Assembly: GCA_031265765.1 (NCBI GenBank)
Contig: JAISCE010000012.1
Coordinates: forward strand, 1-59,338
Direction of reading: 5' to 3'
From: Azoarcus sp.
Lineage (GTDB): Bacteria > Pseudomonadota > Gammaproteobacteria > Burkholderiales > Rhodocyclaceae
Length of the DNA stretch: 59,338 nucleotides
Shown here: positions 11,568-20,312 of the stretch, piece by piece
Layout: each line of letters opens with the position of its first letter
Position numbering within the stretch: position 1 is the stretch's first letter
Notes under the pieces: generated by a model
What the model was told of the DNA's origin: nothing
Database searches by the model: none
Seen by the model: only the letters and a program-made list of their open reading frames with translations
Program-made: the position numbers and the translations under genes

Positions 11568-12086
11568 GGCTTCTCCTTTCTTTTGCCGGATGCCCCGGCC
11601 CGATTGCAACCCCGCTGCCGCCAACGTTCGAGCAATAGCGAATTGCTCGCCACCAACACCGGACAGCGCCATCGCCGCACAGGCCCGCCGCAGGATCGAG
11701 CATGCCCGATGCCGCAGGCGGTATTCCCGATACATTGATTGTAGGCAAAGGCAAAAATGAGATTCTGCCGAATTTTGCCAGTGTCGCCCGTGATAAACCG
11801 ATAGCATCGGCCACGCCGTGCAAACTGCCACGCGCCAGTGTGATATATGGCGGGTTCGAGCCTTTCCCGCATGGGCATTTGCGGCGATGCGTTACCGGAA
11901 AAGAGCGTGGCCGATACGGGCATGATCTCTGTCTTGCAAAAAACGGAAGACGGCGAGCGCCGGGAGCAAGCATCGTAGCCGGTCCCGGCTATTTTGGGCG
12001 CCGGACATACCGCTCCCGAATGACCGGCCATGAGATATGTAACGAATGGCCGGCGGTTTGCCGCGAAGATTTTCTTCTGGAACGGC
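11568..12086. other. 519-base gap without a supportable gene
   Basis: Short open frames exist here on both strands, but none has a convincing ribosome site or recognisable sequence. A TACAAT hexamer on the minus strand near 11740 could be a -10 for the HMA gene. I see no repeats or element ends. Confidence 0.4.
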
Positions 12087-12830
12087 TTACGGTGCGCACA
12101 CCACGCCATTCCACAGCTTGCCGCCAAGCGTCGGCGCGTTGATTAGGCCGAATATGCCAAAGCCCAGCACCAGCAGCCCCGCGAGCATGCGCACCTTGCC
12201 GTTGCGGGCGAACTCGCGGAAGCGGCTGAGCAACAGACCGGCGAGCAGCAGATTGGGCAGGGTGCCGAGGCCGAAAGCCAGCATCAAGCCCGCGCCGCGC
12301 AAGGCGGAGCCTGTCATGAGGGCGGTGGTCAGCGCCATGTAAACCATTCCGCAGGGCAGGAATCCCCAAAGCGCGCCGAGCGGCAGGGCTTGCGCCACCG
12401 TGCGTACCGGCAGGAAGCGTCGCGTCGCGGGCTGGATGCGCCGCCACAATACTTGTCCGGCGCGTTCGAGCGGCGCGAGGAAGCGGGTGAATCCGGCCAG
12501 GTACAGGCCCAGCGCGACCAGCATCAAGTTGGCGAGCGTGTAAAGGACGATCTGCACCGGCATCACGCCATCGTAGAGCATGCCCAGTGAACCCAGCGCG
12601 CCCAGTACGCTGCCGGCGGCAGTGTAGGAAAAGATGCGGCCAAGGCTGTAGGCAAGATGCAAAGGCCATTGTCTGCCGCGCATCCAGCCGCGTACCGGAT
12701 CGGCGGCAACGGGCGGCGCTTGCTCTACCTGCATGGAAAGCGCGCCGACGATGCCGCCGCACATCGACACGCAATGGACGCCGCCAAGGAGTCCGATCAG
12801 GAAGACGGCGAAATAGCCGGTTTCGGGCAT
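12087..12830 (-). CDS. TauE/SafE-family membrane protein (metal-linked type)
   Basis: 247 residues with about six membrane segments and conserved cysteine motifs in membrane helices: HCVSMCGGI near residue 19 and FLPCGMVYMAL near residue 158. This is the UreH/SafE-like subgroup often found beside cbb3 oxidase assembly genes and copper chaperones, rather than the classical sulfite exporter. Probable role is metal or thiol transport across the inner membrane; the substrate is not known. An HMA protein lies downstream on the same strand across a 519-base gap. Confidence 0.75.
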   Translation of the reverse strand: MPETGYFAVFLIGLLGGVHCVSMCGGIVGALSMQVEQAPPVAADPVRGWMRGRQWPLHLAYSLGRIFSYTAAGSVLGALGSLGMLYDGVMPVQIVLYTLANLMLVALGLYLAGFTRFLAPLERAGQVLWRRIQPATRRFLPVRTVAQALPLGALWGFLPCGMVYMALTTALMTGSALRGAGLMLAFGLGTLPNLLLAGLLLSRFREFARNGKVRMLAGLLVLGFGIFGLINAPTLGGKLWNGVVCAP

Positions 12831-12998
12831 GCTTGTCTGTTTATTTGTTTCAATCCGCGTCCGTAACCGGGTGGCATGACGCGAAAGTAGCCAGGTTCCT
12901 CCCGCACCGGATTATCCCCCTGAAGGGAAGGGTTTCCAAGCGGAGACAGTCTCTTTGCTGAAACGCTCACGGGATTTCCAGTCGCTTTGTTGCCGCGA

Positions 12999-14987
12999 TC
13001 ACTGGATCGCGGTCGCGCTCCGGGGAGCGAGCCAGTCGAGAGGTTCCGGTCTGTGGCATTGGAAACCCTGGGCATAGTCGATGCCGATTTCACGAATCAG
13101 TTTGAGGATGCCCGCGTTGTGCACGTATTCGGCCACGGTATGGAGACCGTGGGCGCGCGCCAGGGTGACGATGGCCTTGACGATGGCGAAACTGGTTGAA
13201 TCGCCGTCGATGTTGCTGACGAAAGTGCCATCGACTTTCAGATAGTCGGCCTGGAAACGCTTGAGATAGGCGAACGACGATAAACCGCTTCCGAAATCGT
13301 CAAGCGCCACCGCGGCGCCCGCCTTGCGCACGCTCTCGATGAAGTGCAGCGCCGGTTCGATGTTGGTGACGGCGCTGCTTTCGGTGATCTCGAAACACAG
13401 TTTTTTCGGGTTGATGCCGCTGGTACGAATCTGACCGAGGACGAAATCCGGAAAGCGTTCATCTGAAAGGCTGGCGCCCGAGATGTTGATGCCAAAGCAG
13501 TCGACGCTGATTGGACAGTGGTTTTTTTCCCACTGTGAAATCTGGCGGCAGGCGCTCTCGATGACCCAGCGGTCGATGTGCGGCATCAGGTTGTAGCGTT
13601 CGGCGGCGTGGATGATGTTCGTTGGGGGGTCGATGCCGCCATCGTTGTTGCGCACGCGAAGCAGGATTTCGGTATGGCTGCTCCGGTTGCCCGCCAGCGG
13701 GGAGAAACGCTGGTGGTAGAGCATGAAGCGGTCCTGGGCGAGCATGTTGTTGAATTCCGCCACGTTACGCAATTCTTCGCGCCGCTGGCAGAAGTAGTCG
13801 TCGTTGGGGCGGTAGATCTGGATGCGATTGCGCCCGCGCTCCTTGGCGCCGAAGCAGGCGGTATCGGCGGCGATCATCAGATCCTTGAGCGAACGGGTGC
13901 CGAGCGTGCGGCAGGAGGCTACGCCGATGCTTGTGCCGACCCGGTAGCTTTGGCTTTCCCATTCAAAATGGATGCTGGAGACATCGTCGATGATGCTTTG
14001 CGCCAAGTGACGGATGTCCGCCTCGTCGTTCAGCGTCACGACCGCGGCGAATTCGTCGCCGCCGATGCGGGCGACGAATGCGTTGTTCAAGCGCGATTCG
14101 AGCAGGTGGGCGACGCGGGTGAGCAGGATGTCTCCGGCATTGTGGCCGCAGTTGTCGTTGATGGCCTTGAATTGATCGAGGTCGATGTAGAGCATGGTGA
14201 CGTCCGTCACCCCGGGATCGTCGAGCAACTCCGCGGTGTACTGTTGAAATGCCCGCCGGTTGAAGGCATCGGTGAGCGCATCGTGTTGCGCTTGCCATTC
14301 GAGCATCGACACTTTGCTGCTTACCGTGAACGCCATGGATCGGAAATGAGTAATCAGGCTGTCGAGTTCGGAGACGCCGGTGGCGTCCATCCGCACGTCG
14401 TAGTTGCCCGCGCCGATGCGTTCGGCGGCGACGCTCAAGGCCAGCAGGGGTTTGATGATGTGCCGGGACAATGTGATGGATATGATCGAGAATAGACCGA
14501 TTCCCACGAGTGCGGCAAGGCAGTTGTACAGGATCAGTTTCTCGCGATCGATGGCAAGGTAGTCGGTCGATAAGCCGTATTGCACCGAACCGTAACGTTG
14601 GCCGGAATAGTCCACGTCGAAGCGGATGTGGCGGACGGCTGTACCGGCATTGTCGGGGGCGGGCAGGGGCGCGCCATGCTCCAGCCCCGTTTCGGCCAGA
14701 CGGCGCCCCTCGGCGTTCATGACAACAAGGTAAGTGATGTCGTCGCTTTCTTTCCAGGCGCTGAGTATGTCATACAGGGCCGCGTAATCCTGCCCGGCCA
14801 GCGGGCCGACGAGGGCCGCCAGATAGGCAGCGTTGGTAACGTCGATACGGGTCTTGATCCGGCTTTCGGTCTGCTCGCTGACCGAATAGAAATTGACCGT
14901 CAACATCATGGCAAACAAAATGCCGCCCATCAGGAGGCTGCAACTGATTACGCGGTTCCGGAACGAATCGGAGCTGCTTTTCTTCAT
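12999..14987 (-). CDS. Membrane GGDEF/EAL cyclic-di-GMP protein
   Basis: 662 residues. Membrane helix about 13-33, periplasmic sensor region about 36-150, second helix about 153-175, HAMP about 176-228, GGDEF domain about 235-392 with intact RIGGDEF (GGDEF 309-313), EAL domain about 405-650. In the EAL domain the signature is TEILLR, so EAL became EIL, but Glu440, the NIS Asn501, FEITES, DDFG 563-566, Lys584 and the Glu of VAE (620) remain; the usual following VE is VH. It may synthesise c-di-GMP and may also hydrolyse or bind it. Its position divergent from flhF suggests motility control (inference). Confidence 0.88.
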   Translation of the reverse strand: MKKSSSDSFRNRVISCSLLMGGILFAMMLTVNFYSVSEQTESRIKTRIDVTNAAYLAALVGPLAGQDYAALYDILSAWKESDDITYLVVMNAEGRRLAETGLEHGAPLPAPDNAGTAVRHIRFDVDYSGQRYGSVQYGLSTDYLAIDREKLILYNCLAALVGIGLFSIISITLSRHIIKPLLALSVAAERIGAGNYDVRMDATGVSELDSLITHFRSMAFTVSSKVSMLEWQAQHDALTDAFNRRAFQQYTAELLDDPGVTDVTMLYIDLDQFKAINDNCGHNAGDILLTRVAHLLESRLNNAFVARIGGDEFAAVVTLNDEADIRHLAQSIIDDVSSIHFEWESQSYRVGTSIGVASCRTLGTRSLKDLMIAADTACFGAKERGRNRIQIYRPNDDYFCQRREELRNVAEFNNMLAQDRFMLYHQRFSPLAGNRSSHTEILLRVRNNDGGIDPPTNIIHAAERYNLMPHIDRWVIESACRQISQWEKNHCPISVDCFGINISGASLSDERFPDFVLGQIRTSGINPKKLCFEITESSAVTNIEPALHFIESVRKAGAAVALDDFGSGLSSFAYLKRFQADYLKVDGTFVSNIDGDSTSFAIVKAIVTLARAHGLHTVAEYVHNAGILKLIREIGIDYAQGFQCHRPEPLDWLAPRSATAIQ

Positions 14988-15411
14988 GCGGCTGCCTGTC
15001 GTGACCGCGGCGTGGGAGATGGAATGCCCGTATTGGAGAATATCGTGGCGATGGGCGGCGAGAGATCATGGCATACCCTGCGGAAGGGGTTTGCCGCCCT
15101 TGTGCGTGGATGGCGCAGAGCCGTATCGTCAAGGTGAAAAACCATCTTCGTCGTATGGGGTTGCTTTATCGGTTGCGAGACGTACTTATACGTATAAGCT
15201 AATACGTATTTTCCATTCAATGGAACTATCTCATCCGGATGTGCATTACATTATATAGCCTGTATGTGTCATTGCATGATGGGCTTATGCCGCACCGTGA
15301 GAAATAGATGGCGGAAAACAGGTTTATTCCTGCCATTCCGGCGCGGGAGCGGGGTGCATAATTTCCATGGGATCGCGCTGCGGGCGCGTTTCAAACCGGG
15401 AGATTCGAGCC
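14988..15411. promoter_or_regulatory. Divergent region GGDEF-EAL / flhF with palindrome
   Basis: 424 bases with no gene. It contains a perfect 14-bp palindrome CTTATACGTATAAG at 15185-15198, followed by a repeat of TACGTAT a few bases on, an AT-rich island in GC-rich surroundings. It could be an operator or promoter core for either neighbour. I could not find a convincing sigma-54 or sigma-28 promoter. Confidence 0.4.
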
Positions 15412-16926
15412 ATGGATGTCAAACGCTATTTCGCCCCCACCGCCCGTGAGGCTTTGCGGGCATTGAAAGCGGAACTGGGCGCCGAAGCCATCGTGCTCTC
15501 GAACCGGGCCGTTGCGGGCGGGGTCGAAATCCTCGCCTTGCCCGCGGGCGCCATCGATACCTTGCATGCCGCCCCGTCCGCGCGTCCGTCCCGCCCGCAT
15601 CCAGCCCGTGACGAAACGCGGCAGTCCGCCGGGACTGCCGGAGATTACGACGACCGGGATTTCCACGTCACGCTCTCCAATCTTGCGGCGGAGACGATCC
15701 CCCGGCATCTCGCCGCCCATGCGCCGCGCCGCGAACTGCCCGTCGCTTCCGGCCTCCGTCCGGAAGACATCCGCCCCTTCACGCCGCCCCGCGTTGACGA
15801 CGCCAGCCGCGCTGCGCGCCAGGGCGGCGCGGTGGATTTCGCGGATGCCCCGGCGCGCGCCAACGCCCCGGTGTTCGGAAAGCCTGCCCGCAACGAAGCC
15901 ATGGGCAGCGAGCGGACGATGGAAAAGATGGCGGAGCGCGTGGCCGAAAAAGTCGCCGCCCGCGGCGCGGACGACGAACGCATACGCGCCCTGCAACAGA
16001 CCAACGCTCGGCTGATGGAGGAGATCACCGGCATACGCGGTGTCATCGAGCGCGAATTGAGCGGTTTTTCCTGGAATGAAACGCGCCGGAACGCGCCGGT
16101 TCGCGCCGAAGTGCTCGGGCGATTGCTCGCAACCGGTTTTTCCGCTGCCGTTGCGCGTGAATTGTGCAAGGCCGTCGGCGCGGATGCTTCGCCTGGAGAT
16201 GCACTGAAAATGCTGGCTGCGGCGCTCGGACAACGCCTGAAGGTGCGCGCGAACGACGATGAAATCATCGACGCGGGCGGCGTGTTCGCTCTCGTCGGCC
16301 CCACCGGCGTCGGCAAAACCACCACTGTCGCCAAACTGGCGGCGCGCTTCGTGACCCGTCATGACGCCGGTCAACTGGCCCTGATTACGACCGACGGCTA
16401 CCGCATCGGCGCACAAGAACAGTTGCGCATCTACGGCCGCATTCTCGGCGTGCCGGTTTTCGCGGTGCGCGATGCCGCCGAATTGCGTCAAACCCTGTTC
16501 GACCTGCGCGGCAAGCGCATGGTGCTCGTCGATACCATGGGAATGAGCCAGCGTGATCGCGCGGTTGCCGCGCAGGCCGCGATGCTGACCGGGGCGGGCG
16601 AAGTGCGCCGCCTGCTCCTGCTCAACGCAACCTGCCGCGGCGACACCCTCGACGATGTGGTGAAAGCGTTCAGCGGGCCGGAAACGGTGGGCTGCATTCT
16701 CACCAAGGAAGACGAAGCGGCCTCGCTCGCACCGGCAATCGATGTCGCCGTCCGCCGCAAACTCGACATCTGCTACATCACCAACGGGCAGCGCGTTCCC
16801 GAGGATTTGCACCTGCCCAGGCGCGTTTGGCTGCTGCATCGGGCTTTGCGTCCGCAGATGGACGAGTCGCCATGGCGGCTCGGCGGCGATGACGCGGGAG
16901 CGATGCTTGCCGCGCAAGGAGCCTGA
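15412..16926 (+). CDS. flhF: Flagellar biosynthesis GTPase FlhF
   Basis: 504 residues. SRP-type GTPase that places polar flagella. It opens with the typical MDVKRYFAPTAREAL, followed by a low-complexity stretch (about 50-165), the N-like helical region, and the G domain with Walker [10 protein letters not shown] at 296-304, TTDGYRIGA and DTMGMSQRD. The start at 15412 is chosen over the in-frame ATG at 15367 because family similarity starts exactly here and a GGGAGA site precedes it. First gene of flhF-flhG-fliA-motC-motD; flhA is not adjacent. Confidence 0.94.
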   Translation: MDVKRYFAPTAREALRALKAELGAEAIVLSNRAVAGGVEILALPAGAIDTLHAAPSARPSRPHPARDETRQSAGTAGDYDDRDFHVTLSNLAAETIPRHLAAHAPRRELPVASGLRPEDIRPFTPPRVDDASRAARQGGAVDFADAPARANAPVFGKPARNEAMGSERTMEKMAERVAEKVAARGADDERIRALQQTNARLMEEITGIRGVIERELSGFSWNETRRNAPVRAEVLGRLLATGFSAAVARELCKAVGADASPGDALKMLAAALGQRLKVRANDDEIIDAGGVFALVGPTGVGKTTTVAKLAARFVTRHDAGQLALITTDGYRIGAQEQLRIYGRILGVPVFAVRDAAELRQTLFDLRGKRMVLVDTMGMSQRDRAVAAQAAMLTGAGEVRRLLLLNATCRGDTLDDVVKAFSGPETVGCILTKEDEAASLAPAIDVAVRRKLDICYITNGQRVPEDLHLPRRVWLLHRALRPQMDESPWRLGGDDAGAMLAAQGA

Positions 16927-16927
16927 C

Positions 16928-17722
16928 ATGATCGACGGACGCGAAGACCAGGCTGCCGGTCTGCGCCGGCTGTTTCGCCAGACCCCGCCCGCGGTGGTCG
17001 CTTTCTATGCCACGGGCCGCTACCGCGCCGGCAATGCGGTACTTGCCGCGCATCGCATCGCGGCGCAGCGCCAGCGCGTGCTGCTGCTCGACGAAGCGAC
17101 GGGCGACGAGGCGCTCGCCGATGCACTGGGGCTTGCGCCCGGCCCCGATCTCCTGCAAATGCTCGACGGGCGCATGACACTGGCCGGACTCTTGCAGCCG
17201 GTGGCCGGCCTGTTCGGGCGTGTTCCCGCCGCCGCCGCCGCGCTCGCCTTGCCCTTGCTCGACGATGCCCGCCGCGCCTGCCTGGTGCAAGCCTTGCGGG
17301 TGTTGCACAGCCATGCCGGTTTCGTATTGATCCATGCCGGTTGCGATTCGGCCAGGGACCCCTCGCCGTTCGTGCTGGCCGCGCCTCAGCGTTTGCTGGT
17401 GGCCGAGGCCAGCGCCATCGGCGCAACCGATGCTTACCGCACGGTCAAACAATTGGCCGCCGCCGGTGCGGGATCCTTGCATGTGGCGGTAACACGGGCG
17501 CGCGGCATCGCCGATGCGCGGAATTTTTTCATATCCTTGCAAGTGCTGGTGCGGCAACATGTCGGCATTCCGCTGGTCTGGCTCGGCGAAGTCGAACGCG
17601 ACGATCTGGCGGCGGGTCTGACCCGCATGCCATCCGCGTCCTCGGCGCGCGAGGCGGGCGCGAGTTTCCTGCGCCGCCTCGCGGATGCCCGCCCATGGCG
17701 GGAAGCCGGGGCGTCCGGGTGA
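16928..17722 (+). CDS. flhG: FlhG/FleN-like MinD-family protein with degenerate P-loop
   Basis: 264 residues, one base after the flhF stop and before fliA, the place of FlhG (flagellar number regulator, partner of FlhF). The N-terminal strand-loop-helix of MinD proteins is recognisable (PAVVAFYATGRYRAGNAVL), but the KGGVGKT Walker A residues are missing: no conserved Lys-Thr follows the glycines. The later RVLLLDEATGDEALADALGL corresponds to the switch region. It is therefore probably unable to bind or hydrolyse ATP normally. Assignment rests mainly on position and weak fold similarity. Confidence 0.72.
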   Translation: MIDGREDQAAGLRRLFRQTPPAVVAFYATGRYRAGNAVLAAHRIAAQRQRVLLLDEATGDEALADALGLAPGPDLLQMLDGRMTLAGLLQPVAGLFGRVPAAAAALALPLLDDARRACLVQALRVLHSHAGFVLIHAGCDSARDPSPFVLAAPQRLLVAEASAIGATDAYRTVKQLAAAGAGSLHVAVTRARGIADARNFFISLQVLVRQHVGIPLVWLGEVERDDLAAGLTRMPSASSAREAGASFLRRLADARPWREAGASG

Positions 17723-17850
17723 GGCGATGCGGGACGTTTGTATGGCGTCGTGATGCCTGGCAATACCGTCGCCGGTAAAAAAGGGAATATCCCGCTTTCG
17801 TCGCGCCCGTGCCGCAATGGTCACGGCGCGTGCAATGACAGGTCGCATGG

Positions 17851-18624
17851 ATGCGTGACGCTGAAGGCCGACTCGATACAGATAGCCTGGTGGCTTCCTA
17901 TGCGCCGCTGGTAAAGCGTATTGCATATCAAATGATGTCCAGGCTGCCCGCCAGCGTCGAAGTCGAAGATTTGATACAGAACGGCATGATGGGGCTGCTT
18001 GAAGCACTCAACCGCTTCGAGGAAGGCATGGGCGCGCAATTTGAAACCTATGCCGCGCAGCGTATCCGCGGCGCAATGCTCGACGGCCTGCGCGAAGCCG
18101 ACTGGGCTCCGCGCAGTGCGCGGCGCGACATGCGCCGCATCGAAACGGCCATCCGGGAACTCGAACAAAAAAACGGCCGCTCGCCCAGTGAAGCCGAACT
18201 GGCCGCGCATCTCGGCATGCCGCTGCCCGAATACCAGCGCATGTTGCAGGATGCGCGGGGACATCAACTCGTGTATTTCGAGGATTTTTCTTCCGACGAT
18301 GGCGAGGATTTCCTCGAACGCCACCTTGGCGAAACCGGCGCAAGCCCCCTCGAATTGCTGGAAAACGCCGACATCAGGACGAGGCTGGTCAAGGCTATCG
18401 GAGAATTGCCCGAACGCGAAAAAATGGTGATGGCGCTCTATTACGACGAAGATCTCAACCTGCGCGAAATCGGCGAAGTGCTTGGGGTAACGGAATCCCG
18501 CGTGAGCCAGCTTCACAGCCAAGCCGTGGCGCGCTTGCGCGCCCAGATGGCCGGGCTGCTCGCGGCCAAGGCCGGCAAAGGCGCGCGGCGCGGCCGCTCG
18601 TCCGGAAACGCGGCGGAAGCCTGA
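17851..18624 (+). CDS. fliA: RNA polymerase sigma factor FliA (sigma-28)
   Basis: 257 residues. Directs transcription of late flagellar genes and is held by FlgM until the hook is complete. Region 2 contains VEVEDLIQNGMMGLLEAL and TYAAQRIRGAMLDGLR, region 3 SPSEAELAAHLGM, and region 4 LREIGEVLGVTESRVSQLHSQA. The C-terminus is basic and slightly longer than usual (KAGKGARRGRSSG). The ATG at 17851 is used because upstream in-frame codons offer no better start. A 128-base spacer separates it from flhG. Confidence 0.94.
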   Translation: MRDAEGRLDTDSLVASYAPLVKRIAYQMMSRLPASVEVEDLIQNGMMGLLEALNRFEEGMGAQFETYAAQRIRGAMLDGLREADWAPRSARRDMRRIETAIRELEQKNGRSPSEAELAAHLGMPLPEYQRMLQDARGHQLVYFEDFSSDDGEDFLERHLGETGASPLELLENADIRTRLVKAIGELPEREKMVMALYYDEDLNLREIGEVLGVTESRVSQLHSQAVARLRAQMAGLLAAKAGKGARRGRSSGNAAEA

Positions 18625-18638
18625 GGGGAAGCGCCGCC

Positions 18639-19379
18639 ATGGATAGCTCCAGCATTATCGGCATCGTCCTCGCCCTGGGCGCCATCCTTGCCGGGCAAAT
18701 GCTCGAAGGCGGTCACCTCTCCTCGTTGTTGCAACCGGCGGCTTTCATGATCGTCGTTGGCGGTACGACCGGCGCAGTACTGCTGCAAAGCCCGCTGCGA
18801 GTCTTTCTCGATGGCGTGAAAATGCTCAAATGGGTTTTCGTCCCGCCGCGCGCCGATCATGCGCAGATCGTCGCCCTCCTCGTCGGATGGAGCACGGTGG
18901 CGCGGCGCGACGGCCTGCTCGTACTGGAACGGCACATCAACAGTCTTGGCGAACCCTTCATGCGCCGCGGCCTGCAAATGCTCGTCGATGGCGCCGAACC
19001 CGAATTCCTGCGCGAGTCGCTCGAAATCGAAACCGACGCCTGGGCGGCGCGCCTGCGTCAAAGCGCCCGCATATGGGAGAGCGCCGGCGGCTACTCGCCG
19101 ACCATCGGCATCCTCGGCGCGGTACTTGGGCTGATCCACGTCATGGAAAACCTCACCGATCCCACGAAACTCGGCGCGGGCATCGCGGTTGCCTTCGTGG
19201 CCACCATCTATGGCGTCGGCCTTGCCAACCTCGTATTCCTGCCCATCTCCAAAAAACTCATGGCCCACATCAGTTCCCGGGCCGCCCGGCGCGAGATGTT
19301 CATCGACGGCCTGACGGGCATCGCCAGCGGCGACAACCCGCGCATCATCGAGAGCCGGATGCAGGGCCGCATCCACTGA
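18639..19379 (+). CDS. motC: Flagellar motor stator protein MotC (MotA family)
   Basis: 246-residue inner-membrane stator subunit with about four membrane helices. The conserved cytoplasmic helix region (MRRGLQMLVDGAEP), the GGYSPTIGILGAVLGLI segment and the last helix AFVATIYGVGLANL correspond to MotA/PomA. The MotC name follows its pairing with motD and its link to fliA, as in Pseudomonas. It starts 14 bases after fliA with a GAGGGGAAG ribosome site. Confidence 0.92.
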   Translation: MDSSSIIGIVLALGAILAGQMLEGGHLSSLLQPAAFMIVVGGTTGAVLLQSPLRVFLDGVKMLKWVFVPPRADHAQIVALLVGWSTVARRDGLLVLERHINSLGEPFMRRGLQMLVDGAEPEFLRESLEIETDAWAARLRQSARIWESAGGYSPTIGILGAVLGLIHVMENLTDPTKLGAGIAVAFVATIYGVGLANLVFLPISKKLMAHISSRAARREMFIDGLTGIASGDNPRIIESRMQGRIH

Positions 19380-19388
19380 GGAAGCGCC

Positions 19389-20294
19389 ATGCCGCGACAC
19401 CGCAAATTCCGTGGCGAGGAACACGAAAACACCGAACGCTGGCTCGTTTCCTATGCCGATTTCATTACCCTGCTGTTCGCCTTCTTCGTTGTCATGTACT
19501 CGCTCAGTTCGCTCAATGAAGGCAAGTACCGCGCGCTCTCCGATGCATTGGGGCAAGCGTTCCGCAGCGCCGACATCGCCATGGAGAACCCGCAGATCGT
19601 GGTGCCGCCGGGCGCGATGGCGCCGCCGCCGGTCCGGCCCAGGCGGGCTGGCGCGCACAACAAGCAAGCCGACGAACGCAGGCGGCAGACCACGCAGAAA
19701 ATGCGCAACATGGCCGATGCCATCCGCGGCGTGCTGCGCCCCTTGACCGAAAACGGCCAAGTCAACGTCACCGAAGGCGCATTCGGCGTTACGGTGGAGA
19801 TCAACGCCAGCGCGCTCTTTGCGCCCGGCGAGGCGGTGCTCGGCAGCGAAGCGGTGACGGCGTTGCGCGCCGTGGCGGGCGTCATCTCGACGACGGAATT
19901 TCCGATCACGGTCGAAGGGCACACCGACAACCTGCCGATCAACAACTACCGTTTCCCCTCCAACTGGGAACTCTCCGCCGTCCGGGCTTCCGCCGTAGTG
20001 CGCCTGTTCGTCGAAAGCGGCGTTTTTCCGGATCGCCTCACCGCCGCAGGCTATGCTGACCAGCGTCCGGTCGCCGGCAACGATACCGAGACGGGCAGGG
20101 CGCGCAATCGCCGCGTGGCGATCATGATCGAATCGCGGCTCGGCGCTCTCGAACCGCCGCCCGTTTCCGAGTTGCAGCCCGCCTCCGAACCGGAGGCGGA
20201 CGCGCCTGACGACGACGCCCCTGATGTCGACGCCCTTGGCGGCGACATCCGCTCCATCCTGCCGTCCGTGTTCGAGCGGATAGAAATACGCTGA
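19389..20294 (+). CDS. motD: Flagellar motor stator protein MotD (MotB family)
   Basis: 301 residues. The N-terminal plug/membrane helix SYADFITLLFAFFVVMYS holds the conserved proton-carrying Asp (residue 24). A Pro/Arg-rich linker leads to a peptidoglycan-binding OmpA/MotB domain (about 140-250; EGHTDNLPINNYRFPSNW, ELSAVRASAVVR). A C-terminal tail rich in Asp, Glu and Pro follows. With MotC it forms the proton-driven stator unit. Nine bases separate it from motC; it is the last gene of the motility run. Confidence 0.93.
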   Translation: MPRHRKFRGEEHENTERWLVSYADFITLLFAFFVVMYSLSSLNEGKYRALSDALGQAFRSADIAMENPQIVVPPGAMAPPPVRPRRAGAHNKQADERRRQTTQKMRNMADAIRGVLRPLTENGQVNVTEGAFGVTVEINASALFAPGEAVLGSEAVTALRAVAGVISTTEFPITVEGHTDNLPINNYRFPSNWELSAVRASAVVRLFVESGVFPDRLTAAGYADQRPVAGNDTETGRARNRRVAIMIESRLGALEPPPVSELQPASEPEADAPDDDAPDVDALGGDIRSILPSVFERIEIR

Positions 20295-20312
20295 ACGCTT
20301 CCTTTCCCCCGC

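Noticed and set aside
11702-12142. Rightward open frame of 146 codons in the gap before the TauE-like gene
   Set aside because: No ribosome site, composition unlike a protein, and it runs into the antisense of the TauE-like gene.
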